A stretch of DNA of 64,000 nt, taken from assembly GCA_022511465.1 (NCBI GenBank), contig JAFLRM010000001.1, forward strand, positions 62,001 to 126,000, read 5' to 3'. The stretch is from Acetatifactor sp. GTDB taxonomy: Bacteria > Bacillota > Clostridia > Lachnospirales > Lachnospiraceae. Both the position numbers and the translations under genes were made by a program. Of this stretch, positions 53,351 to 62,469 are shown piece by piece. The stretch's first letter is position 1. Every line of letters starts with the position of its first letter. The notes below the pieces were generated by a model. That model had not been told where the DNA came from and ran no database searches. It saw nothing but the letters and a program-made list of their open reading frames with translations.

Positions 53351-53461
53351 TCACCGCGGCTGGTATCCGTCTTTTGAATATTGAGAGTGTATGACGGTTC
53401 CGCTATGAGTAAGACCGTACATTGCATTGCTGACAGTTGTTTTTGAATTATGCTGGTTCAT
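53351..53461 (-). CDS. Short ORF with strong ribosome site, unidentified
   Basis: A 36-residue frame, MNQHNSKTTVSNAMYGLTHS..., preceded by AAGGAGGACAAAAACA, on the strand opposite to module C. It looks like the start of a gene cut after 36 codons, probably the 5' end of a mobile-element gene. No family is recognised. Confidence 0.35.
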   Translation of the reverse strand: MNQHNSKTTVSNAMYGLTHSGTVIHSQYSKDGYQPR

Positions 53462-53559
53462 TGTTTTTGTCCTCCTTGGAATTCAGTTTTCCTGTTTTTC
53501 ATCGTACATCTGCTTATAGGTGACATGATGATCAAGGAAGTTCCTAAGAAGCTCGAAGA

Positions 53560-53840
53560 ACTTTTTGTCAAGACCACAGTATGTTCCTAATGAATAAGAA
53601 ACAGGAATATCAGGATAATACGGATCGGGTAGAGGTTGAGCGCACATCCAGTTTGAGCGAACGCTGCTATGGAATGGAGCTTATTGTAACAAAGTTGGAA
53701 AAACGCAGCTGACATCGATTGCATTATCCGTATTCATGACGAATCTTTTCAAGATTCAAAAGCGAATACTTTGTGGCCTTATTTACCTTTATGAAATTTT
53801 GGGGGTAATGTCGGTCTGGCTGGGACTCAAAATGGCTTAA
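53560..53840 (+). pseudogene. Transposase-like remnant in a 748-bp gene desert
   Basis: Between the TagD pair and the F420-beta-like gene no long frame is open. One stretch (about 53654-53838) translates as LTSIALSVFMTNLFKIQKRI, ending in WLGLKMA. Its hydrophobic A-L-S-V-F-x-T-N-L-F-K-I pattern resembles the C-terminus of DDE transposases that end with AIAxNLxxL. The family cannot be fixed. The rest of 53219-53966 shows no gene that I can support. Confidence 0.35.
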
Positions 53841-53966
53841 TCAGCAGACACTACGTAGGCGTCTGTATGATAAAACAACTTAGTTCGAGTACGTGTATTT
53901 GAACTGCAATGCAGTGTTTTAGGGAATTTCAGTCCCAGAACACGAGTTTATTATAGGAGGCACAGA

Positions 53967-55133
53967 ATGATAACTGAGATATGTTCAAGAGATATTTGTC
54001 TCGGATGTGCTTTATGCGAAAGTGTTTGTCCAAAGAATGCTATTGCGATGGAAATCCAAGATGGTTTTTACAGGCCAACTATTTCAACGGATTGTATTTC
54101 CTGTAGTATTTGTATAAATAATTGCCCGGCAAACAATAGAGATAAGATTCAGAAAAACTGCATACCCGAGACAGCATACGCCGCATGGTGCAAAGATGAC
54201 AACATTCACTTTGAGTCCTCATCTGGCGGGGTTGCTTACAAAATAGCCTATGAGTTCATAAAAAAGGGTGGTGCGGTCATAGGTATCTGGTTCAACCCGG
54301 AAACACAAAGGGTGGAACACAGGATCTACGAGAATGTGAATAATCTACATCTTATGCGAGGCTCTAGGTATGTGCAAAGCAGCAAAGCTGGGATTTACAA
54401 AGCTGCAGTTAATAAACTCAATGAGAAAGATGTTCTCTTTATAGGGGTACCGTGCGAAGTGCATGCAATGAAGCTGTTTGCTCAAGGGAAACAGCTCAGA
54501 CATCAATTGTTATGCATTGATATGCTTTGTCGCGGTGGATCATCACCTAGATGCCTTGCTGAACATATGAAAAAGATTTCGTTCAGACGGATAATAAAGA
54601 ATGTTACATTTCGGGGAGGAAAATACGATTGCAGATTCTCTGTATGGGGTAACAACGACAGAATGCTATATAGCGTTGGGCAATATACTGATCCATACTT
54701 TTTGATGTTCATGAAGAGGAGTATCTATCAAAATGCTTGTTATGACTGTTCCTTTGCTGGAGCAGAAAGGGTTGGCGATATAACGCTAGGAGATTTCTGG
54801 GGACTTGATGAGCAAGTTAAAAGACGGACAACAGTTCGTGGCATCAATATGTTGTTCATCAATACTGAAGCTGGAAAGCAAATTATCCAGCAGATTGAGC
54901 CAGATATCATTATGATTCCGAGACCTGTGCAAGAAGCCATAGAGGGAAATGATACACTTAAAGAACCCACATCGAAGCCTGCAGAGTATGAGAAACTGTG
55001 GAAGCAGATCAATTATCAGGGATTCCATAGGGCTATTAAAGTGGTGTACGGTATTGATTGGCGTAAGATGATTTTAATTTGGTATGCAAAAGCCGTAAGG
55101 GCGAAGGCAGCAAAAGTGCTGCGAGGAAAATAA
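53967..55133 (+). CDS. Coenzyme F420 hydrogenase/dehydrogenase beta-subunit-like ferredoxin protein
   Basis: A 388-residue protein. The N-terminus has two 4Fe-4S clusters: CSRDICLGCALCESVCPKNAI and CISCSICINNCPANN (residues 7-53). Then ESSSGGVAYKIAYEFIKKGGAVIG and a conserved SRYVQSSKAGIYKA region of the FrhB N- and C-terminal domains. Further motifs are LFIGVPCEVHAMKLF and CYDCSFAGAERVGDITLGDFWG. Such proteins occur in polysaccharide loci of Clostridia and Bacteroides with polysaccharide pyruvyl transferases, and the role there is not established. No pyruvyl transferase lies next to it here. Confidence 0.85.
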   Translation: MITEICSRDICLGCALCESVCPKNAIAMEIQDGFYRPTISTDCISCSICINNCPANNRDKIQKNCIPETAYAAWCKDDNIHFESSSGGVAYKIAYEFIKKGGAVIGIWFNPETQRVEHRIYENVNNLHLMRGSRYVQSSKAGIYKAAVNKLNEKDVLFIGVPCEVHAMKLFAQGKQLRHQLLCIDMLCRGGSSPRCLAEHMKKISFRRIIKNVTFRGGKYDCRFSVWGNNDRMLYSVGQYTDPYFLMFMKRSIYQNACYDCSFAGAERVGDITLGDFWGLDEQVKRRTTVRGINMLFINTEAGKQIIQQIEPDIIMIPRPVQEAIEGNDTLKEPTSKPAEYEKLWKQINYQGFHRAIKVVYGIDWRKMILIWYAKAVRAKAAKVLRGK

Positions 55134-55148
55134 ACAGTAGTTACTGTA

Positions 55149-55406
55149 ATGGGTGAGCGGAAACGATTTGATGAACTGGATATTATGAAGGGCATCGACA
55201 TTATGCTTATTGTTTTTTATCACCTAGAATCAGGAACATATATAATGAGGTTTGTCTATTCGTTTCATCTGTTTTTGTTTTTCGTTTGCTCTGGATTTGT
55301 TGGAAAAAGGATATGGGGAAAAGAGTATCTCGGCTGTAATTTTTCAAAATGCCAAGTGATTGTTTCTGCCATATCTTGTTTGGAGTCTCCTTTCACAAAT
55401 GGTTGA
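55149..55406 (+). pseudogene. N-terminal fragment of a membrane acyltransferase (acyltransferase 3 family)
   Basis: The 85-residue frame RFDELDIMKGIDIMLIVFYHLESGTYIMRFVYSFHLFLFFVCSGFVG matches the first two helices of acyltransferase-3/OafA or fucose-acetylase-like proteins (R-x-x-x-D-x-x-K-G, then FH-x-x-L-F-F-x-x-SG). A full gene is about 330 codons, so it has been truncated by the debris that follows. It probably once O-acetylated the glycan. Confidence 0.7.
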
Positions 55407-55505
55407 TTTGGTTTTCGGGATGTTGGAGTTATACTAATCAATGAAATTAACTGCCGTTAAGGTTGATTTATTATCCTTATATTGTATAGTGCATTTATTG
55501 GAGGT

Positions 55506-56130
55506 GTGCGCCAGTTGGGTGCCGAATATATAGCTGGTGGGAATCCAGTCTGGTAACCTAAAAGTTGGATAATAGTTACTAAAATAAAAAATTCTCTAAT
55601 GTGTTATAAACGCCTATTTTAGACATTTTTAATGATTCAGCCTATGAAAAAAACCTAATATATACCTTTAGAATTTTTTTCGAAATAATATTATGATTTT
55701 GGATAGTATAAAAGTGTTTTAGGATGTTTAATTTTCAAAAGTACAAATTTAGGTAACAATTTTATGGGCGTTACCTAAAATGTTTTTAGTGTATAATCAA
55801 ATGCGCACTAAAAAGAATAGCTTAGAAAAATAAGGATTTTTGAGTTCCTTTTTTCCTGAAAAGCATTTTTAGTACATATTAGTCGACTTTAGGGCTGGTA
55901 AGGCCTAGCAAGCAGCCAGTACCGAGTCCTTGGATCACCAATAAGGGTTAGTCGTTAAGGTGAGACTATGAAAACACACCGGAGTCTTAGAGCATGGCAT
56001 ACCTGATATTGTTATATTCGACATACCTGGGAGGCCTGGATGGCTCTGTACATGAGACAGTAGGGAGTATCGACCAATGTAATGGTGAGTATGAACGAAG
56101 GTAAGTTATCAAACATGAAAGCAGTATTAC
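55506..56130 (+). other. Possible decayed group II intron 5' region
   Basis: The stretch begins GTGCGCCAGTTGGG, the usual 5' start of a group II intron (GTGCG), and later has AGTCTGG and, at 55880-56130, GC-richer structured sequence ending GAACGAAGGTAAGTTATCAAA, like domain I-IV ribozyme segments. Between them (55560-55870) the sequence is very AT-rich. No reverse-transcriptase frame is present. It ends where the IstB relic begins. This is a pattern-based guess. Confidence 0.3.
55748..55779. repeat. Perfect 10-bp inverted repeat (TTTAGGTAAC / GTTACCTAAA)
   Basis: Arms 55748-55757 and 55770-55779 are perfect complements with a 12-nt loop, in otherwise featureless AT-rich sequence. It could be an element terminus or a protein binding site. 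Confidence 0.5.
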
Positions 56131-56520
56131 AATACCAGATATGTCCGTCTTCCTGACCTGCTCATTGACCTGGAGATAGTGCGGACTGATGGCAACTATC
56201 GGAAAGTAATGGCTAAGTATGCTAATCTACTTGTTCTTATCCTTGATGAATGGCTTCTTCTGAAGCCTACCGACTCAGAACAGAAGGGTATCTTCGAGCT
56301 GCTGCATCGGAGACGCAGAAAATCATCTAAGATCTTCTGCTCACAGTATGAATTCGAAGAATGGTATGACCAACTCGGCGGCGATGACAGCCCTCTGGCA
56401 GATGTGATCATCGACCGCATTGCCCATGACAGCTATCGTATCAACATCACGAGCATCGATGCATCACATGACATTACGATGCGCGAGGTATATGGATTAG
56501 ACAAAGCATTACGCGAGTAA
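56131..56520 (+). pseudogene. istB: IS21-family helper ATPase (istB) C-terminal remnant
   Basis: The frame from 56131 reads NTRYVRLPDLLIDLEIVRTDGNY, then YRKVMAKYANLLVLILDEWLLLKPTDSEQ (Walker B-type ILDEW), HRRRRKSSKIFCSQYEFEEWYDQLGG and INITSIDASHDITMREVYGLD. This is the IS21 IstB C-terminal half. The P-loop half and istA are missing. The following 56521-56600 has short inverted repeats (TGCGATTTCATCGCA) that may be the IS end. The relic joins the intron-like sequence. Confidence 0.75.
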
Positions 56521-56693
56521 ACTCGCACCAGATGATTTCCGCCTTCCGGTCATCTGATTTCCAGATTTCCGGAAGTGCGATTTCATCGCACAAGAATATT
56601 CAATTTGAGGAATTGAGGATTGGATTGACGTTTTAAAACAAATAGTCCATGTAAAGATTTAATGATATTATTATTTGTTAGAGGATTATTACG

Positions 56694-57746
56694 ATGCTAT
56701 TTAGCTCAATGACATTTTTATGGCTATTTTTACCTGTTGTACTTATTATCCACCTTATTTTACCCAAAAGATTTAAGAATGTTTTCTCCTTTTTGCAAGT
56801 ATTCTCTTTTATTAATGGGGGGAGCCTGTATATATTATATTAATGCTGTCATCAGTCATTGTGAATTACTTTCTTGCATTGATCATTGATAGTCTTAACC
56901 ATAACATAAGACATAGCACTATTAGGCGAATGGTTTTAGTTTTTGATATTTTTTTAATATTGGATTGCTATGGTATTTTAAGTATTTATCAACATTTTTT
57001 AAGAGTATTAATTGGTTGCTGGAAAGACATGGACTTACCCAAGTCATTTTTAAAGATATAGTTTTACCATTAGGCATTTCTTTTTATACTTTTCAAATTT
57101 TGTCTTATGTAATTGACGTATATAAAAAGGAATGCGAAGTACAAAGGAATATACTTTATTTTGCGCTCTATGTTTCTTTTTTCCCTCAGTTAGTGGCAGG
57201 ACCTATTGTTAAGTATAAGGAGATAGACTGTCAGCTTCAAAACAGAACGCTTAGCAGTATACAAATTGCGGTGGGTGTAAAAAGCTTTATATATGGACTT
57301 AGTAAAAAGGTTATTATATCAAATACGATAGCTTCTGTTGCGGATAGTATTTATAGGGTCTCAACGGATGTAATAGCTAGTAAATGGCTTTGGATTGGCG
57401 CAATATTGTACACACTGCAGATTTACTATGACTTCTCAGGATATTCGGACATGGCAATAGGTTTGGGGAAATGTTTGGATTTGATTTTGCGGAAAACTTT
57501 GATTATCCATATGTTTCAAGTTCTATAAGAGAATTTTGGCGAAGGTGGCATATATCCTTATCAACGTGGTTCAAAGAGTATGTTTACATTCCACTTGGGG
57601 GTAATAGGAAGGGAAGAAAAAGAACATATATTAACTTGATAATATTTTTTGCGCTAACGGGAATATGGTAATTATTTCTTTTGGCAACATGCATGGTATT
57701 GCTGATAGGTGGGTCTTATAATACCTTTATCTATTTTAAATTTTAG
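56694..57746 (+). pseudogene. MBOAT O-acyltransferase (AlgI/DltB-like), frameshifted
   Basis: Starts at ATG 56694 (MLFSSMTFLWLFLPVVLIIHLILPKRFKN) with GAGG upstream, the AlgI signature. The frame breaks near 56840, reopens as LSSVIVNYFLALIIDSLNHN, shifts again near 56990 (VLPLGISFYTFQILSYVIDVYKKE; QLVAGPIVKYKEID), and again near 57471 ([36 protein letters not shown], with the MBOAT histidine), then ends at GIW-TAA. At least three breaks make it non-functional unless the assembly has errors. Its partner AlgJ-like gene is intact. Confidence 0.85.
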
Positions 57747-57755
57747 GAGTTAAAA

Positions 57756-58898
57756 ATGACAAATTTAAATAGTAAAGTGTATATTGTTCTATTTTTGATA
57801 GTATTGCTGTGCTTAGTATTTCTTTATCCATTCGTAAAGGATAGATTAGATCTTTCCAATTATGAAAACCGTTCATTAATGACTTGGAATGACGTTAAGG
57901 TACAATCAACATGGAGAGATTTTTTCCCAAATTTGCAAACAATGATTGATGATAATATCTTTTATAAAAATGAGAGCATCAAAGTCATTGATTGTATAGA
58001 CGAGTATATATTCGGGGATTTATTCAATTCCTCTGTGATGATTGGTAAGGATAATTGGTTGTTTTATAAGGGTGATGGTTGTATTCAAGACTATCGAGGG
58101 GGATATGAGATGCCCGGGGAGGCGTTGGAAAGGTATGCTGATGCAGCTGAGAATTTGCAATCTGTTTTAAATGAAAGAGGAATTGAATTATATTTAATGA
58201 TTACACCCAATAAGGAAACAATTTATGGAGAGCAATATCTGCCATCAAAAGTGAAGAGAATTTCAGATTATAGCCGTGCAGATCAAATTGTGGAGTATCT
58301 CGCTAATAATACAGAATGCGATGTCGTATATACTAAAAATTCACTGTTGGACGCAGCAGGGGATCAACAAATTTGGAAGAAATATGATACACATTGGAAT
58401 AAGATAGGAGCTTTTATTGCATGTCAAGATTTTTTAAAAACATCAAAATGTGATTATGTAACATTGGATCAAGTCAGAATAGCTACAAATGGAAGACTAA
58501 CCGGTGACCTTGCAAATATGTTGGGGATGACAGAAAGATTCTTTGACGATACGGACTATATTATTGAAGGTTATCTGGAGAATATTGATATAGAGGAATT
58601 AGAAACGATTGTACAACCAAACCTTTCTTATATAGTATTAGCTTCTAACGCAAAGTATGATCAGACTGTATTATTTGTTGGGGATAGTTTTCTCGGATAC
58701 ATGAAGCCGTATATAGGGGAAATTTTCTCCAAATGTGTGTTCATGCATCACGATAGCTACGCAATATTGGATGAAGAACGTTTAATGGGTATTGCACCAG
58801 ATGTTGTGGTTATACAGACTGCAGAGCGCTTTATCTCATCCTATGCTAGCTGGATGAATGTTTATGCAGAAAATTTTAAGTCCAACTATAATCCGTGA
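57756..58898 (+). CDS. AlgJ/AlgX-like SGNH-fold O-acetyltransferase partner (DHHW family)
   Basis: A 380-residue protein with an N-terminal membrane anchor (VYIVLFLIVLLCLVFLYPFV, 8-27) and an extracytoplasmic SGNH-like domain: ENRSLMTW near 38, GKDNWLFYKGDGC near 98-110, DTHWNKIGAFIACQDF near 208-223 (the DxxH-type catalytic pair), and VLFVGDSFLGYMKPY near 300-315 (serine motif GDSF). It accepts acetyl groups from an MBOAT protein and O-acetylates polysaccharide. The MBOAT gene just upstream is frameshifted, so this enzyme may lack a partner. Confidence 0.85.
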   Translation: MTNLNSKVYIVLFLIVLLCLVFLYPFVKDRLDLSNYENRSLMTWNDVKVQSTWRDFFPNLQTMIDDNIFYKNESIKVIDCIDEYIFGDLFNSSVMIGKDNWLFYKGDGCIQDYRGGYEMPGEALERYADAAENLQSVLNERGIELYLMITPNKETIYGEQYLPSKVKRISDYSRADQIVEYLANNTECDVVYTKNSLLDAAGDQQIWKKYDTHWNKIGAFIACQDFLKTSKCDYVTLDQVRIATNGRLTGDLANMLGMTERFFDDTDYIIEGYLENIDIEELETIVQPNLSYIVLASNAKYDQTVLFVGDSFLGYMKPYIGEIFSKCVFMHHDSYAILDEERLMGIAPDVVVIQTAERFISSYASWMNVYAENFKSNYNP

Positions 58899-58939
58899 AA
58901 TTTATTCGAAGTGAAGGATGTATTTATACGCATGAAGAT

Positions 58940-59080
58940 ACGGTTATTACAGGCCAAGTAGATATGCTATCATTTCTGTATCTATTTTATATCATAAATG
59001 AACTCCGTGTGAGAGTAAAAAGATTTTGCAGTGCATGTAAGAGTTGGGATTTTTCTTGCTCCATTATAGTCGTCTGAAAC
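58940..59080 (+). pseudogene. Deleted relic of a paralogue of the GT-C gene at 60461
   Basis: VITGQVDMLSFLYLFYIINEL (from about 58943) parallels VVIGQVIIIGFLYVFYLLDKL of the intact gene (near residue 28). The next part, RFCSACKSWDFSCS, is the same DNA as 61205-61240 but in the alternative frame, so the middle of the gene was deleted. Nucleotide identity at 59011-59080 versus 61188-61258 is high by eye. The rest of the 384-bp gap shows no gene. Confidence 0.7.
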
Positions 59081-59282
59081 ATGGGAGAATACAATTAAGA
59101 GAGTGCAAACTTTAAATGTTAGATTTTGTGAGAAACAATATGCAGTTCCAGCAGGTTCTAAGACAGGATTATATATATATTACATGATAGCCAAAGAGGG
59201 AAATTATATGGAATATATAGAAGACTTTGGATAGCTTTAAACTTATCTGATTATAAAAAACAAAATCGTAGGAGGAACTACC

Positions 59283-60101
59283 GTGATAAATAAATATACC
59301 TTATCATTAAAAGAAGTATTATTCAAAAAAATTAAGAAACATGTACTCCGGGAGTCTACATGGGTTGAATTTACAGGGAATTTTGACACAAGGCATGAGG
59401 CGTTGTTGGCATGTCAAGGAGGATATGAGGACAATAAGATTTTTGATAAAGTAAGTAAAGCTGCTTTAACTGTAAAATCGGGGCAAGCAAATTATGAAAG
59501 AGATGGGTATTTATTTTATAAAGAGGAGATTGACCTTCAGTTAGTAGAAGCTTTTTTTGAAATTTATTTAAATGATAAGAGATTTGACTTAGTCGATTAT
59601 GGTGGTTCTTTAGGTAGTGCTTATTTTCAGAATCTAAAAAAATTAAATTTTCTGGGAACCTATACATGGAATGTTATTGAACAAAAACATTTTGTGGATT
59701 TTGGAAAAGACAATTTGGAAAATGAACATCTCAAGTTCTATTATCAATTAAATGATGTTCGGCATACGAAATATAATTGTGTTTTATTTGGAGCTTCCTT
59801 ACAATATATAGAGAATTATAGGGAAATTTTGGATGAAATAGCATCAAATCGTATTAATTATATAATTGTTGACCGACTTACCGTATGTGATGAGGATAGG
59901 TATTGCGTTCAAAGGGTGTATGAGCCAATATATGATGCAGTATATCCGGTACATGTGTTTTCTGAAGAACAATTTTGCGAATTGCTTACAACTTTGGGAT
60001 ATAACCTTGAGCATTCTTGGATTAAGAATGAAAGGGGGTATTATGTTGTTGGGAACAAAATCATAAGGGAAAAATCATTTTTTTGGGTAAGGAATATTTA
60101 A
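59283..60101 (+). CDS. TIGR04325-type methyltransferase
   Basis: A 272-residue protein from a GTG (AGGAGGAACTACC site). The features are WVEFTGNFDTRHEALLACQGGYEDNKIFDKVSKAAL at 25-60, RFDLVDYGGSLGSAYFQNLKKL near 98-119 (SAM-binding loop with a YGG variant), YTWNVIEQKHFVDFGKD near 126-142, and GASLQYIENYREIL near 166. This order is that of the TIGR04325 methyltransferase family found in O-antigen and capsule loci. The methylated sugar is unknown. Confidence 0.82.
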   Translation: MINKYTLSLKEVLFKKIKKHVLRESTWVEFTGNFDTRHEALLACQGGYEDNKIFDKVSKAALTVKSGQANYERDGYLFYKEEIDLQLVEAFFEIYLNDKRFDLVDYGGSLGSAYFQNLKKLNFLGTYTWNVIEQKHFVDFGKDNLENEHLKFYYQLNDVRHTKYNCVLFGASLQYIENYREILDEIASNRINYIIVDRLTVCDEDRYCVQRVYEPIYDAVYPVHVFSEEQFCELLTTLGYNLEHSWIKNERGYYVVGNKIIREKSFFWVRNI

Positions 60102-60460
60102 CATCTCTGAGAAATTTGGCTATACAAATGATAAAGAAATAGTTTTCGTTTGGGGAGGCGTTTCTAAAACTATCCAAGAATAAACGCCTGGCCAATTGAT
60201 GAATTGAGATATGAAGCAGCCGTTCTGGATGTTAATGTTTATTAAAAAGTAAAATTCATGAAATTATATGTTGGTGAGACAGACATTTGTATACATTTTG
60301 GGATATAACGCAAGAAGAACTTGCGGAATATGATAATTTAATGCGTTATATAAGTGCTTACCCAAATGAGAACTCTATTATTTCAACCAATAATAAGGTA
60401 AAGTTAAAATTTCTGATTTGTAAAATCTTCAGAGATTAGTGATTAAAGGAGAGATAAGGA
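60102..60460 (+). other. 359-bp gap with an inverted repeat
   Basis: No frame longer than about 40 codons is convincing. The inverted repeat AGGCGTTT / AAACGCCT (60156-60163 and 60182-60189) has an 18-nt loop and no U-run. Short coding-like bits (ITQEELAEYDNLMRYISAYPNEN near 60300) suggest that it is residue from a deleted gene. Confidence 0.35.
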
Positions 60461-62389
60461 ATGTATTTATTACAGTATATTTTGTTGACGCTTGTAATCG
60501 GATACTCATTTAAGGTATTCATAGGACTAAATTATGAGAAATCTGTGGTAATAGGGCAGGTAATTATAATTGGATTTTTATATGTGTTTTATCTCTTGGA
60601 CAAACTGGAACTGGGGTTATGGGTCGTGATTGGAGGAATTATCTGTTCTCTTGCAGTTGCTCTTTGCGTGTCCATAAAAAGGAAAATGTTTATAGATAAT
60701 ATACGCAGCGTGTTTGGAGTTTCCTTTTATGGCTATGTGCTGTATCTGGTAGCAGCTTTTTTAACAGTGCGTAATAAGGTTCCTTTTTGGGGAGATGAGC
60801 TTCGTTATTGGGCTGCTGTTCCTAAAATTTTGTATTATTACCATGGAGCATTGCAACTCAATGATGGCTTTCAATTGTTTTCTGTTGACTATATTCCCGG
60901 AATATCTGTATATCAATATTTTCTGGAATATATAAATGGTGCTTGGAGTGATAGCCTTCTTTTCTTTTCTTATGCTGCAATCACAGGAGCGCTTATTCTT
61001 CCGATTGGCGGTATGATAAAGAAGTGGTATGGGGCATTTGCTCTGTCCGGAGCACTATATTTTGTACCCTTGTTTTTCTTTCATACAAGGGGGAATGATT
61101 ATGCGCTTGTCTATCAAAGCCTGTATGTTGATCCTATGGTCGGTGTGGCCGCAGGTGTATTAGTGTGGCTATGTTTAAGAAAACCGTGGGAGAGCAAAAC
61201 AGATTTTGCAGTGTATGTAAGCGTTGGAACTTTTCTTGCTCTGTTAAAGTCATCTGGAATAGTTTTTGTTATTGTAGCATCAGCGACGATGATATGTTAT
61301 CTTATCGTCTCAAAAGAGTTGAGAGTACTAAAAAAGGCATGGTTATGGATAGGGATCCTAGCACCTATTGTGTTATGGGAGTTCTGGAATATTTCCCTTG
61401 TGTATTATGATATTTCTAAGGAACTGAATTATAGCCTTGTATCTTTTTGGGATACCAGTTTTATTGCGACGTTTGCAGAGGCATTGTTAAAGAAGAAAAT
61501 TTTGTCTGTATGGCTGCCTCCGATAAATGATTGGTTTTCTTTCGCAGTTTGCTTTACCGTCCTAACAATTTTACTTGTTATATTACTGAAAATTATCAAT
61601 AGGACATTAATGGATGACAGCAAGTATCGGGGTGTTATTACTGGAATGTTGTATATTCAAGCATTCATATATGTAATTGGCCTATATGGACTTTGCGCCG
61701 GAACATTCGGTGGCCAGTTAAACAGTTATGCCAGATATATTTCATCTGTCCTGGAGATGATGTTTTGCTTTTGGTTCTGTGAGTTATTCGTAAATTGGAA
61801 TCAAGTTGTGGGTTTTCTTTATAGAAAAAAACATAAGCTAACATGGATGTTGTCGGTGTTTGTTGCAGTTGTGTTATTTATACTTATCGCGCCGTTACGT
61901 CATGTGAACAATACAGCGAATACTTACGGCGATTACATAATAGAAGATCGATTAGCGGTTAGCTCGATTTTCAGTAATGTATTTGATGAAATCCCCCAAG
62001 ATGGATGGAAAAGTGTGAGTTTGGTATTCGATGAACCAAACTGGGAATCGGAAGCATGGGTTTCATGGGCAAAACAGTGGTATGGCCATTTGCTCCAAAA
62101 TATAAGTTATGAGAATATTGAATACGGCATTCAAGTGCGACAGGCTTCTTACTATACAAGTGAATTAAATATCGAATATTTAGAAAATGGAGGAGTAATA
62201 TGTACCCTTAATAATGACAGAGAGTGGGCTGATCTGGATTACATATGTATGCTTCATGGGAACTATGTAGAAACCCCTATCCATAATTGGGAATTATATC
62301 GGGTTTCCGGTCGGGAAGGCAAAACATTATTTTTAGATTTGATTGCAGAAGATAGCAAACCGGAAGAATTTATAAATTATCATGTGTAG
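60461..62389 (+). CDS. GT-C-type membrane glycosyltransferase-like protein
   Basis: The 642-residue protein has about 13 membrane segments and an extracytoplasmic C-terminus (about 485-642). The first outside loop carries NKVPFWGDELRYWAAVPKIL at about 105-124. Its W-G-D-E matches the catalytic D-E of undecaprenyl-P-sugar-dependent GT-C enzymes, as in the module B GT-C (FWGDETY). It is probably an extracytoplasmic sugar-modifying transferase. A GtrB partner is not next to it. A broken paralogue is at 58940-59080. Confidence 0.72.
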   Translation: MYLLQYILLTLVIGYSFKVFIGLNYEKSVVIGQVIIIGFLYVFYLLDKLELGLWVVIGGIICSLAVALCVSIKRKMFIDNIRSVFGVSFYGYVLYLVAAFLTVRNKVPFWGDELRYWAAVPKILYYYHGALQLNDGFQLFSVDYIPGISVYQYFLEYINGAWSDSLLFFSYAAITGALILPIGGMIKKWYGAFALSGALYFVPLFFFHTRGNDYALVYQSLYVDPMVGVAAGVLVWLCLRKPWESKTDFAVYVSVGTFLALLKSSGIVFVIVASATMICYLIVSKELRVLKKAWLWIGILAPIVLWEFWNISLVYYDISKELNYSLVSFWDTSFIATFAEALLKKKILSVWLPPINDWFSFAVCFTVLTILLVILLKIINRTLMDDSKYRGVITGMLYIQAFIYVIGLYGLCAGTFGGQLNSYARYISSVLEMMFCFWFCELFVNWNQVVGFLYRKKHKLTWMLSVFVAVVLFILIAPLRHVNNTANTYGDYIIEDRLAVSSIFSNVFDEIPQDGWKSVSLVFDEPNWESEAWVSWAKQWYGHLLQNISYENIEYGIQVRQASYYTSELNIEYLENGGVICTLNNDREWADLDYICMLHGNYVETPIHNWELYRVSGREGKTLFLDLIAEDSKPEEFINYHV

Positions 62390-62469
62390 GGATGATGTAG
62401 ATGATAGAAAAATAATATGTTTTCAAAATAAGACAAACTGATATTTGAAAGGAGCATGAACACACAAAT

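Noticed and set aside
58895..59077. A 60-codon plus-strand frame after the AlgJ-like gene
   Set aside because: It is the deletion relic of the GT-C paralogue reading through two frames, not a gene.
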